From assembly GCA_964386005.1 (NCBI GenBank), contig CAYLSB010000005.1, positions 1-64,000 on the forward strand: DNA of 64,000 nt, in the 5' to 3' direction. The notes beneath the pieces were generated by a model. The model was not told the DNA's origin. It was given only the letters and a program-made list of their open reading frames with translations, and did no database searches. A program made the position numbers and the translations under genes. Below are positions 25,685-33,999 of this stretch, in pieces. The stretch's first letter is position 1. Each line of letters begins with the position of its first letter. Source of the stretch: FEN-1350 sp964386005 (GTDB lineage: Bacteria; Planctomycetota; Phycisphaerae; Sedimentisphaerales; Anaerohalosphaeraceae).

Positions 25685-28228
25685 ATGAAACGTGTATCGA
25701 TTTTTCGGACGATGGTTGTATCGCTGTCGATCATTCTTTTGCCTCCGTCGGCATGGGCCGCTGACAGCGGGGCCACGGAAGGTGAATTGCACATCGCCCG
25801 ACAATGGCTCAAGACACATCTGCTCGAATGTAAGATTGAATCCCCTACGATAATCCCTTTGGAGGTTCCCAAAGCCCCGATACCTCGTCTGGAAGTATTG
25901 GCCAATCACGACCCTGTCATTCCGAATTCGAGAGGTCCGCGACCCCTCACGCTTGGTTCAACTCAGTATCGTCGCGGTCTGTATTGCCATGCCGTAAGCC
26001 GCGTGGTCGTATATCTCCCGTCTCCGGGTAAGACCTTCTCTTCCGTCATCGGCGTCGATTCCAATCCCGACACCTCCCGCGGCTGCGGCAGCGTCGTCTT
26101 TTCCGTCCGTATGGGCGACAAGGTCGCCTTCGCTTCCGATGTACTTCGCCATAATTCTCCCGCCCAGCAGATCACAGTCGATCTGTCGGGGGCCGACCGC
26201 TTCATATTGGAGGTCGGTGACGGCGGCGACGGTATCTCGTGCGATCAGGCCGACTGGGCCGATGCGAAGGTCTTTCTGGCCGATGGTACCGAACTGTGGT
26301 TGGGCGATATGCCGCTGATCGACACTCGCGCGCAGACCACGTTGACTTCGTTTGTGCGCAGCAACGATCTGCCATTTTCTTTTGTGTATGGCGACAAGAC
26401 CTCCGACGAGCTTCTGGCCGCATGGCCAATGACCATCCACACCAAAAAACTCGACAATACCCGTACAGAACATTTGCTCGCATGGATCGATTCGTCAACG
26501 GGATTGGAATGTCGCTGCAGGGCCGTTGAATACGCCGATTGGCCTGTGGTCGAATGGACATTGTATTTCAAAAACACAGGCGAGAAGAATACGCCCATCC
26601 TGAAAAACATCCTCGGATTGAATTCAGAATTCCAGCGAGAGGCACAAGGTGAATTCGTATTGCATGCGTGGAAAGGCGATACCTGCGCGCCGGACCTCTA
26701 CCAACCGATGACGCTGACGCTCGGTCCCAATGCCAGGCAGCGGTTTGCGCCGGCGGGCGGACGCGGAAGCAATCTGGCTTTTCCCTATTATAATCTCACG
26801 ATGCCCGGCGGCGGAATGCTGATGGCCATCGGCTGGCCGGGCCAGTGGGCAAGCTCATTTGTTCGGGATGACGGGCGGAATCTGCAAATCCTGGCGGGGC
26901 AGGAACTAACGAATATGGTTCTGCAACCCGGCGAGCAAGTCCGATCTCCGCTTTCCGTTCTGTTTTTCTGGAAGGGCACCGACATCGAGCGTTCACATAA
27001 TCTCTGGCGTCGCTGGATGTGGGCCTGTAATGTGCCGCGTACCGCGGACGGGAAGCTGCCGCCGTGGATCTTGTTTGGCAATACCTCGCTGGAATTCAAT
27101 GAAATGACCGGCGCCAACGAAGAAAACCAAAAGTACTTTATCGATCGATATAAACAAGAAAATATCCGGATCGACTACTGGTGGATGGATGCCGGGTGGT
27201 ATCCCTGCAACGGACAGTGGCCCATTACCGGAACATGGGAACCGGATTTGGCCCGATTCCCGAAAGGCCTCCGTGCCATCAGTGACCATGGTCTTAGCGT
27301 TGGCGTCAAGACACTGGTCTGGTTCGAACCCGAGCGCGTTGCCGGCGGAACATGGATCTCAACCAATCACCCCGAATGGCTGTTGGGTTCAACGTTGCTG
27401 AACCTGGGAAATCCCAAGGCATTATCATGGCTGACGGATCATGTGGATCGTGTCCTGCGCGAACAAAGGATCCATCTGTATCGTCAGGACTTCAATATGG
27501 ACCCGCTGGCCTATTGGCGTAATCATGACGCGGCCGATCGTCAGGGTGTGACGGAGAATCTGCATGTGCAGGGGTATCTGGCGTATTGGGATGGACTTCG
27601 CCGGCGGCATCCAAACCTGATCATCGACAGTTGCGCCTCCGGCGGCCGACGTAACGACCTGGAGACGATGCGCCGCGCCGTCGCTCTGCATCCAACCGAT
27701 TACAATTATAGTCACCTGGCCGTCAAGCAGGCCTTTCACTATAGCTTGTTTCAGTGGCTGCCCTATTATGCGTCCAATACCCTCCCTATCGAGACAGTCG
27801 ATACCTATGCCATTCGCAGCGGTTATGCTCCGGCCGTCGTCCTCGGCTACGACCTCCGCCACAACGACCTGGATACTGCCCTTCTGCGAACGCTTACCGA
27901 GCAGTGGCGCGAGATCACGCCATTTTACTCCGGAGACTTCTATCCCCTCACTCCCTACAGTATCGAAGAAAACCAATGGCTCGGCTGGCAATTCTCTTCC
28001 ATCGACGGCAAGCAGGGTTGCCTTCAGGTCTTCCGACGACCCGCCAATGACGAACCCACCCGGACCTTCCGACTCAAGGGCCTGGACCCCGCCGCCCAAT
28101 ACGAACTCAAAGACTTCGATACCACGGCCGCCATCACCCAATCCGGCCGGGATCTTATGGAGAAGGGCATAACGGTTACCATCCCCTCCAAACCCGGAAC
28201 GGGGGTCTTTGTTTTCTCAAAAAAGTAG
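25685..28228 (+). CDS. Secreted alpha-galactosidase (NPCBM + GH36-like)
   Basis: 847 residues from the ATG at 25685 (AAGGAG 7 nt upstream). Signal peptide to about residue 24 (SIILLPPSAWA). Residues about 60-190 match an NPCBM carbohydrate-binding module (YRRGLYCHAVSRVVVYLP, FSSVIGVDSN). The catalytic barrel has WWMDAGWYPCNGQW, KTLVWFEPERVAGG, the likely nucleophile in LYRQDFNMD (Asp602) and the likely acid/base in DSCASGGRRND (Asp658), the layout of GH36 (clan GH-D). It should release terminal alpha-galactose from polysaccharides or oligosaccharides outside the cytoplasm. Its TAG stop is formed by the first bases of the palindromic repeat at 28225. Confidence 0.92.
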   Translation: MKRVSIFRTMVVSLSIILLPPSAWAADSGATEGELHIARQWLKTHLLECKIESPTIIPLEVPKAPIPRLEVLANHDPVIPNSRGPRPLTLGSTQYRRGLYCHAVSRVVVYLPSPGKTFSSVIGVDSNPDTSRGCGSVVFSVRMGDKVAFASDVLRHNSPAQQITVDLSGADRFILEVGDGGDGISCDQADWADAKVFLADGTELWLGDMPLIDTRAQTTLTSFVRSNDLPFSFVYGDKTSDELLAAWPMTIHTKKLDNTRTEHLLAWIDSSTGLECRCRAVEYADWPVVEWTLYFKNTGEKNTPILKNILGLNSEFQREAQGEFVLHAWKGDTCAPDLYQPMTLTLGPNARQRFAPAGGRGSNLAFPYYNLTMPGGGMLMAIGWPGQWASSFVRDDGRNLQILAGQELTNMVLQPGEQVRSPLSVLFFWKGTDIERSHNLWRRWMWACNVPRTADGKLPPWILFGNTSLEFNEMTGANEENQKYFIDRYKQENIRIDYWWMDAGWYPCNGQWPITGTWEPDLARFPKGLRAISDHGLSVGVKTLVWFEPERVAGGTWISTNHPEWLLGSTLLNLGNPKALSWLTDHVDRVLREQRIHLYRQDFNMDPLAYWRNHDAADRQGVTENLHVQGYLAYWDGLRRRHPNLIIDSCASGGRRNDLETMRRAVALHPTDYNYSHLAVKQAFHYSLFQWLPYYASNTLPIETVDTYAIRSGYAPAVVLGYDLRHNDLDTALLRTLTEQWREITPFYSGDFYPLTPYSIEENQWLGWQFSSIDGKQGCLQVFRRPANDEPTRTFRLKGLDPAAQYELKDFDTTAAITQSGRDLMEKGITVTIPSKPGTGVFVFSKK

Positions 28229-28276
28229 GGGCATATGGCATGTGCCCTTTGTAGCGGCGGCCCCCGTGGCCGCCCT
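28225..28276. repeat. Second copy of the GTAGGGGC two-hairpin element
   Basis: It starts GTAGGGGC, with hairpin 1 GGGCATATGGCATGTGCCC and hairpin 2 GGCGGCC (28256-28262) / GGCCGCC (28268-28274). Same order and spacing style as the copy at 10501. Between copies, stem pair 8/12 of hairpin 1 changes from C-G to T-A, consistent with conserved pairing. The TAG inside GTAGGGGC is the stop codon of the alpha-galactosidase. Confidence 0.75.
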
Positions 28277-28294
28277 TTTGTCACCCAGGTTTCC

Positions 28295-28326
28295 GATTCC
28301 GGGTCCGGATAACCGGAATCCTTTTT
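28295..28326 (+). terminator. Rho-independent terminator after alpha-galactosidase
   Basis: GATTCCGG (28295-28302) pairs with CCGGAATC (28313-28320), followed directly by CTTTTT. It separates the alpha-galactosidase from the FRG module. Confidence 0.75.
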
Positions 28327-28331
28327 CCGGC

Positions 28332-28361
28332 TTGACTAACAACTGCTACACACCATAAAAT
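28332..28361 (+). promoter_or_regulatory. Promoter of the FRG-zincin unit, probably leaderless
   Basis: TTGACT (28332-28337), 18-bp spacer, TAAAAT (28356-28361). The ATG at 28368 falls 7 nt after the -10 box, where transcription should begin, and no Shine-Dalgarno sequence precedes it. This suggests a leaderless mRNA. Confidence 0.55.
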
Positions 28362-28367
28362 GTAAAT

Positions 28368-29306
28368 ATGAACCCCTCAATTGAAGAATTGAATCGGTAT
28401 CTGGATCTTGTCAAAAAGCCGGATGAAACGAGACCTTGGATCGAGTTTCGTTATACGGGATACAAAAATATTGGAGAGTTCCTCAATGTCATTCGTATCT
28501 TTGAAAATATCCCCGCTCTTATAGAAAGTCAGAAGCCCATTTTCTTCCGTGGTCAAGCTAGTGCGGACTGGACTCTCAAGTCAAGACTTTATCGAATCAC
28601 GGAAAATCTTGACCTCGATGACGCATTAAACCGTGAGTATGAAGCATTTCACTATTTCAAGGAACGAGCCCATTTATTCCTAAAAGCGGAACGACTTCCT
28701 AGCAATGACAATTGGCCTGAATGGGTTTCTTTAATGCAACACTTCAGTGTCCCAACTCGATTTCTGGATTGGACAACATCTGTTCAAATCGCTCTTTATT
28801 TTGCATCCGAAGATGTGCCCCCTAATGTTGACGGGGCTGTCTGGTTATTATGGCAAGGGGATTTCTTTTTATCTCAAGGTACTATTCCGCAACTGGCGGA
28901 CTCTATCCGAAAGGAAATTTTTGGAGATGCAGAAAAGTTTGCATCATTTGGACTCTCATGTAAGCCACATGTTCAGGTATATGATGCCAATCGAAAGAAT
29001 GAAAGAATGCTTGCCCAGCACGCCCTACATATCTGGAGTTGGCGACTATTTTCTGACCTTGCGATGGATATTGGAAATGTCCTTCTGAAATCAATTATCG
29101 CCTCAAAAACGACAAAAATGCATCTTATGAAATTGGTAATTCCTCATCAATATAAAGAGGAAATTCGGATTTACCTTCATCGATTGAATGTCACGGCAGA
29201 ATTTCTCTTTCCCGGGCTTGATGGAATTGGTCGATCGATCACTGATACTATCACCTATCAGGAATTGATATTTCGGAAAGCGTTATCTCCCAAGGATAAG
29301 TCATGA
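28368..29306 (+). CDS. FRG-domain protein
   Basis: 312 residues. The FRG domain is recognised by IFFRGQASADWTLKSRLYR (FRGQ at 60-63), an acidic/aromatic helix EYEAFHYFKERAHLF, and MQHFSVPTRFLDWTTSVQIALYFA (124-146). The biochemical role of FRG domains is not established; they occur in stand-alone genes on genomic islands and in some defence-associated loci. No signal peptide or membrane segment, so cytoplasmic. The gene and its partner are visibly richer in A+T than their neighbours, consistent with horizontal transfer. The stop overlaps the next start by 4 bp, so the two proteins are probably made together. Probably leaderless. Confidence 0.88.
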   Translation: MNPSIEELNRYLDLVKKPDETRPWIEFRYTGYKNIGEFLNVIRIFENIPALIESQKPIFFRGQASADWTLKSRLYRITENLDLDDALNREYEAFHYFKERAHLFLKAERLPSNDNWPEWVSLMQHFSVPTRFLDWTTSVQIALYFASEDVPPNVDGAVWLLWQGDFFLSQGTIPQLADSIRKEIFGDAEKFASFGLSCKPHVQVYDANRKNERMLAQHALHIWSWRLFSDLAMDIGNVLLKSIIASKTTKMHLMKLVIPHQYKEEIRIYLHRLNVTAEFLFPGLDGIGRSITDTITYQELIFRKALSPKDKS

Positions 29307-30259
29307 TAACGTCGGAATGGATCGAAGAACAAATCACCTTTCTGAATATGCGGATGGGTTTATTCAAGGTGGCCTCAGGTCATGAATTTTTTTATGATCC
29401 GACACCGGGCTTCTATGGCTTTATCTCACAAGGTTCGGTTTCAGCACTCAATGAAGCGATGCGAATTCTTTCAGATTTTGTTCTTGCGCCATCATTTCCT
29501 GTCATTGGAGAATGGGAAGGCCCAGCCAATCCGCTAGTAATACAGGACTTCGACTGGTCCAATCAGAAGGATCCACCAGGATTGATTCATTATGATGGTC
29601 CTCTTCGCAGCCGAATACAGATTGCCATTACCAATAAGCACACTCCTTACATCATGGGGGCTATTTTGGCGCATGAGTTAACCCATCATGTATTGGCGAA
29701 TAAAAACATCGGCTATCCAGATACGGAAGAAAACGAGAGATTAACGGACTTTGCGACGGTATTTATGGGATTAGGCAAATTGACCTTAAATGGCTACGAA
29801 CCGATTGAATGGAATATAACGAAACCGGAGAAGACAATAACATACAAATATAATGTTGGATACTTGTCGTCTCGTGAAATCGCAGATATTTTCCAACATA
29901 TCTGTTCGTTCCGGAGTATCGAACCTCAGAAAGCTCAATCGAATCTGACATTAATAGCTTGCGATCATTTGAATGCATCTATACAAGAGTCGCGACGAAG
30001 AAAACGCCAAAAAGAGAGGCAAATTCGGTGGGGTAATCGAAAGGAGAAATGGCGAGATTGGTTGAATCACTTGTTCGGATGCCGAACTCGGAATCCAGAA
30101 TCAAATACTTCACCTATCCAAATTCAACAGTCCAATATTGAAAGACGAATTGTCCAATGTTCGAGATGTGGTCAAAAAATTCGTGTCCCAAATTCAACAC
30201 AAACAGAACATGTTACTTGTCCCTCATGTAGTGAATATCTTCAGATAATTCCGAGGTAG
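29303..30259 (+). CDS. Gluzincin-like metalloprotease with C-terminal zinc ribbon
   Basis: 318 residues. HELTHH at 124-129 gives the HExxH zinc site, and ENERLTDFATVFMGLG supplies an NExxxD-type third ligand (Glu145) with Asp149, the arrangement of gluzincins. After a basic, probably helical linker (RRRKRQKERQIRWGNRKEKW, 231-250) comes a zinc ribbon with CSRCG (286-290) and CPSCS (306-310), similar to MJ0042-type ribbons. There is no signal peptide; the protein should act in the cytoplasm, perhaps on nucleic-acid-bound or ribosomal targets given the basic linker and ribbon (inference). The start overlaps the FRG gene stop (ATGA). I know of no characterised FRG-zincin pair. Confidence 0.85.
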   Translation: MITSEWIEEQITFLNMRMGLFKVASGHEFFYDPTPGFYGFISQGSVSALNEAMRILSDFVLAPSFPVIGEWEGPANPLVIQDFDWSNQKDPPGLIHYDGPLRSRIQIAITNKHTPYIMGAILAHELTHHVLANKNIGYPDTEENERLTDFATVFMGLGKLTLNGYEPIEWNITKPEKTITYKYNVGYLSSREIADIFQHICSFRSIEPQKAQSNLTLIACDHLNASIQESRRRKRQKERQIRWGNRKEKWRDWLNHLFGCRTRNPESNTSPIQIQQSNIERRIVQCSRCGQKIRVPNSTQTEHVTCPSCSEYLQIIPR

Positions 30260-30398
30260 TGAGTTCAGATATTCCCCCTGTCTCTATGTTGTGGCAATAT
30301 TCGATAATTCCTTGGTATAAAGACTGCACCAATAAATCCTTGCATTATCGTTTGCGCAAGCGATTGCAGAGAGATTATTGAGATTCTCGACGTTGATC

Positions 30399-32822
30399 CT
30401 ATTTTATCTTCGTCAAGACCTCAGACAATACGCCCAGTATTTTGTCCATCGTTTCACGATTCGGCAGGGGGATTCGCAGCGAAGACTGGCCCGTGGCCGG
30501 ATCGGTATCGAGTGTCACAGATCCGGCCGGACGAGCGGTTTCGGCCGGGATTCTTGTTCCCGGTTGAAGTGACTGGGCGATTTGCGTCAGCCAAGAGGCC
30601 CCGGCCGAGAGCAATTCCTGCCATACCGGTTGCGCTTGTATCGGCGCGGCGGTTGCGGCCGCAACCTCTTCCTTGCGGGGGGATTCCTGCGTGGGTTCCG
30701 GCGTTTTTTCTGCCGGAGGCATCGGGGCGATCTGGGCCGCCGCGGCCGTAGCAGTTTCCACGGACTCCATAAACCGTTTCAGCCGCGAGCCGCCGAGGAA
30801 GACCTCATCTTGTCCACTTTCCAGAATCCCGGCGAACAGGGATTTTTTGAACGATAACAACCCCAGCATTCCCTGCTCGATGGTACCCTGAGCGATAAAA
30901 TTCACCACTCGTACCGGCCGATGCTGGCCGAGCCGATGCACCCGGCCGATCCGCTGTTCCAGTACCGCCGGATTCCATGGCAGGTCCATATTCACCACCG
31001 CCGAGGCATTTTGCAGATTCAATCCTACCCCCCCGGCGTCCGTAGATAAAAAGATCCGACAACGGTCGTCTTCCTTGAACCGGCGGATCAGGTCCTTGCG
31101 CTGACGCCCGGGAATCCCGCCGTGAAACAGGGCAAATTTGTGCCGGCCCTTTTCCAGCCGCCATTCGAGCAATTCGTGGGTCCGCAGCCACTGACTGAAA
31201 ACGACGACCTTGGTATCCGGCGTTTCGAACATCTCATTCAGCACGGTCATGAATTCGTCGGCCTTGACCCCGAAGTCGGTCTTCTGGTCCAGCAGGTAGG
31301 TGCTGTTGCAGCTCATCCGCATGTACTGCAGCGCGATCTGGAGCCGTCGCTGATCGGATTCTGTCAGAAAACCAATTTTACGCCACTTGGCAATGATCCG
31401 GGCGGCAATCTCGCGATTTTCCTCGTGGTAACTTCTCTGCTCGGCCGTCATCGGGACGAAATAATTCTTGTCGATTCGTTCCGGCAATTCCTTGAGGACC
31501 TCGGTCTTGGTCCGCCGGAGCAGGATCGGTTTGAGGGTTTCGGAGATTGCCCCGAGATTCCGATAGCCGATGACCTTGCCGGCCTCGTCGAGATGCTGAT
31601 GGGCCGCCAGGAACGCGAACGAAGGACCCAGACGGAACCGATCGACGAATTCCACAATCGAGTGGAGTTCCTCCAGCCGGTTTTCCAGCGGCGTTCCCGT
31701 CAGGACGATAGCGTATTTGGATTCCAGTTTTTTGATGGTCTTGGCCGTGCGGGTCTTCCAGTTTTTGATCCGCTGTGCCTCATCCAGAATGATGACATCC
31801 GGATTCCATTTGCGGATCACATCCAGGTCACGAAACACGACATCGTAGTTGGTGATAATGTAGAACGAATCTCCGGAATAGAAACGGGCCCGCTGAGGGA
31901 GCAATCCTTCACAGACTGCCGCGCTGCGGCCGGAGAATTTTTCGATCTCCTGTTTCCATTGGTGCTTAAGCGAGGTCGGCGATACGATCAACACCCGTTC
32001 GATCCCCACAGCCCGGGACAGGATTTCGACAGCCGCAATGGCCTGGATGGTTTTGCCCAGCCCCATATCGTCAGCCAGCAGACAGCGACCCGCCCGCGCC
32101 GCGAATAGCGCGCCCCGTTTCTGATATGGATAGAGGGATATCTTGAGCAAGTGCGCAAAGGCCCTGCTGCGGATCCCGTCGGGAAACAATTTGTCCACTC
32201 GATGCATCAGGATTTCACGGTCCCGTAGTTCCGCGATGAGAGCCAGAGTATCCGGGTAACAACGAAGATCCGGATCGATCTGTCGGGCGTTTTCCAGAAA
32301 ACGGTCAAATTTCATCGGGGCGTTGGATCGCAAGAGACCGTCGCGATCAAAGAATTCAATCGCCAATTTCTTCAGTCCCAACGGACAATCGGACCCCGGC
32401 CGAAATACAATCTCTCGTTTGGCGCCATACTGCACAAAGATTTCTGAGTATGGAGGACAGAAACCCTTCTTGAGCGCGGCCGAACCGCCGCGTTGTCGCT
32501 GGAGGTTATCCAGGACGAATTCGATATGTTTGCAGGTACCGAGGGTATTGACGGCGAAGTCCGGACAGGAGCAATAATTCTCTCCGGGGCGCAGGCCTCG
32601 AATTGCGACGCGATATTCTCCTTTCGTTGCGGGATTGGTAATGCGAAATTCAGAAAAGACAGGATCGGTTCCGGTGTTTGTCATGCCGAATGATTGTTGG
32701 CGGCCGAACTCCCGGCGAAGAGCTGTCTGCCATTGCTCCGGGGTCATCTCTTGCGGTTTTCGCAGATGGGATAACCGAAGGGGTGGTTTTCGTTTGACCG
32801 AAATTTGAGTAGGAGGTGTCAT
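30399..32822 (-). CDS. SNF2-family helicase with SWIM zinc finger
   Basis: 807 residues. An N-terminal SWIM finger (YCSCPDFAVNTLGTCKHIEF; Cys84, Cys86, Cys97, His99) precedes a SNF2 ATPase: CLLADDMGLGKTIQAIAAVEIL (Walker A near 255), IILDEAQRIKN (DEAQ box), VLTGTPLENRLEELHS, VVFSQWLRTHELLEW, LSTDAGGVGLNLQNASAVV and the arginine-finger region RIGRVHRLGQ. The C-terminal 130 residues are Ala/Pro-rich and then helical. Such proteins translocate on DNA or remodel nucleoprotein complexes, including RNA polymerase in RapA relatives. GGAAAGAG lies before the ATG at 32822. It follows the propeller lipoprotein gene by 23 bp. Convergent to the FRG-zincin unit, it might act with it, but the different composition argues it is ordinary chromosome. 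Confidence 0.92.
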   Translation of the reverse strand: MTPPTQISVKRKPPLRLSHLRKPQEMTPEQWQTALRREFGRQQSFGMTNTGTDPVFSEFRITNPATKGEYRVAIRGLRPGENYCSCPDFAVNTLGTCKHIEFVLDNLQRQRGGSAALKKGFCPPYSEIFVQYGAKREIVFRPGSDCPLGLKKLAIEFFDRDGLLRSNAPMKFDRFLENARQIDPDLRCYPDTLALIAELRDREILMHRVDKLFPDGIRSRAFAHLLKISLYPYQKRGALFAARAGRCLLADDMGLGKTIQAIAAVEILSRAVGIERVLIVSPTSLKHQWKQEIEKFSGRSAAVCEGLLPQRARFYSGDSFYIITNYDVVFRDLDVIRKWNPDVIILDEAQRIKNWKTRTAKTIKKLESKYAIVLTGTPLENRLEELHSIVEFVDRFRLGPSFAFLAAHQHLDEAGKVIGYRNLGAISETLKPILLRRTKTEVLKELPERIDKNYFVPMTAEQRSYHEENREIAARIIAKWRKIGFLTESDQRRLQIALQYMRMSCNSTYLLDQKTDFGVKADEFMTVLNEMFETPDTKVVVFSQWLRTHELLEWRLEKGRHKFALFHGGIPGRQRKDLIRRFKEDDRCRIFLSTDAGGVGLNLQNASAVVNMDLPWNPAVLEQRIGRVHRLGQHRPVRVVNFIAQGTIEQGMLGLLSFKKSLFAGILESGQDEVFLGGSRLKRFMESVETATAAAAQIAPMPPAEKTPEPTQESPRKEEVAAATAAPIQAQPVWQELLSAGASWLTQIAQSLQPGTRIPAETARPAGSVTLDTDPATGQSSLRIPLPNRETMDKILGVLSEVLTKIK

Positions 32823-32845
32823 GAGTATCTCTTTCCGGCGGAGGA

Positions 32846-33898
32846 TTATTTCAAGTCGATCACCGAGATGGTGTGAAGGGGATCATAGCGATTGCCCTGA
32901 ACCGGCAGGTCGATGTTGGAGATGTAGAGTTTGTCGCCGCGAAGGCAGACTTCGGATGGGCGGTCCAAGAGGCCGCCTATGCCGTCGGAGTCGTTGGCGT
33001 TTTTCCAGATCGTCGTGACCTTGCCTCTTTTGTCGATACGATGTACGGCGTTGCCGGCGAAATCTGCGACGAACATATCGTCGTTCCTCGGATCGAATTT
33101 GATTCCGTCCACGCTTTCCATTCCCTGACCGGAGGCAAAAACCTCCGAACCGCTGATCCGGCCTGCGGAGTCGAACGTATAGCGAAGGATCGCCGCCTCG
33201 CCGAAATTGCAGACGTACATATCGCCTTTGGAGTCGAAGCCCATGCCGTTGGCGCCGACCCGCCAGTCGGGATTGCCCGTGGAAAGACGCACGATCAGGT
33301 GTGGATCCTTGCCGCCGGGCAAAAGCTCGATGGGCTTGGCGCCGAACTCATCATACCGAAAACGATAGACCCCGCTGGGCAATGGCCACGCGGAAGGATC
33401 CATCTGCGTCTCGGTGACATACACGCCTTCCGGACGGCAGGATACGGCGTTGGATTCCACAAAACCGGTAACCAAAACCTCGCAGCGAACGGCCTTGCCG
33501 TCATCCATGACCACGCGAAGAAGACGAGACTTATTATTCTTGTCATAGAAGGATTGATTATCCGTAACATAGAAATTTCCATCCGGGCCGATGTCGATCC
33601 CCAGTGGCGCGGCCGTGCCGGTTTCGGGATGCGGCGGATAGGTATAGACCTCTTCAGCGACATCCTCCGAAGTAATCCGCAGCATCTTGGCCGGATACTC
33701 CGGCTGATTATAATTCGGACAATTGAGGTATATGTTGCCATCCGGAGAAAGGACCATGCCATCCGGTGTGTTATAGTCGTCCGGTAACAGTACGCCGATC
33801 CTCGGCCGATACGATCCCGTACAACCGACCATAAGAATCCCGAGCATCATCCATACCAATCCAAAAGCCATTCGGCCGTCAAGCCGTCGATTTGCCAC
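32846..33898 (-). CDS. Beta-propeller lipoprotein (NHL/SMP-30-like)
   Basis: 350 residues from a GTG start at 33898 with AAAGGA 7 nt upstream. Hydrophobic signal ending in the lipobox LMVGC (Cys26). The mature part is a series of propeller strands: TPDGMVLSPDGNIYLNCP, GIDIGPDGNFYVTDNQ, NGMGFDSKGDMYVCNFG, DGIKFDPRNDDMFVADF, RPSEVCLRGDKLYISNID. This is the pattern of SMP-30/gluconolactonase and NHL proteins. Whether it is a lactonase or a binding scaffold is not clear. The tail of the gene lies 23 bp from the helicase start, so the two may be co-transcribed. Confidence 0.85.
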   Translation of the reverse strand: MANRRLDGRMAFGLVWMMLGILMVGCTGSYRPRIGVLLPDDYNTPDGMVLSPDGNIYLNCPNYNQPEYPAKMLRITSEDVAEEVYTYPPHPETGTAAPLGIDIGPDGNFYVTDNQSFYDKNNKSRLLRVVMDDGKAVRCEVLVTGFVESNAVSCRPEGVYVTETQMDPSAWPLPSGVYRFRYDEFGAKPIELLPGGKDPHLIVRLSTGNPDWRVGANGMGFDSKGDMYVCNFGEAAILRYTFDSAGRISGSEVFASGQGMESVDGIKFDPRNDDMFVADFAGNAVHRIDKRGKVTTIWKNANDSDGIGGLLDRPSEVCLRGDKLYISNIDLPVQGNRYDPLHTISVIDLK

Positions 33899-33999
33899 AG
33901 GTGATCCTTTCCTTATAAAGCTTTTGTGAATACCGCCTTACAATACCGGATCAACATAATAAATCAAGACCCATCGTACGGATCGGCTGAGATTGAGAT

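Noticed and set aside
30260..30398. Palindrome around TTGCGCAA (about 30350-30362) as terminator of the zincin gene
   Set aside because: There is no T-run after it and the stem is short; left unassigned.
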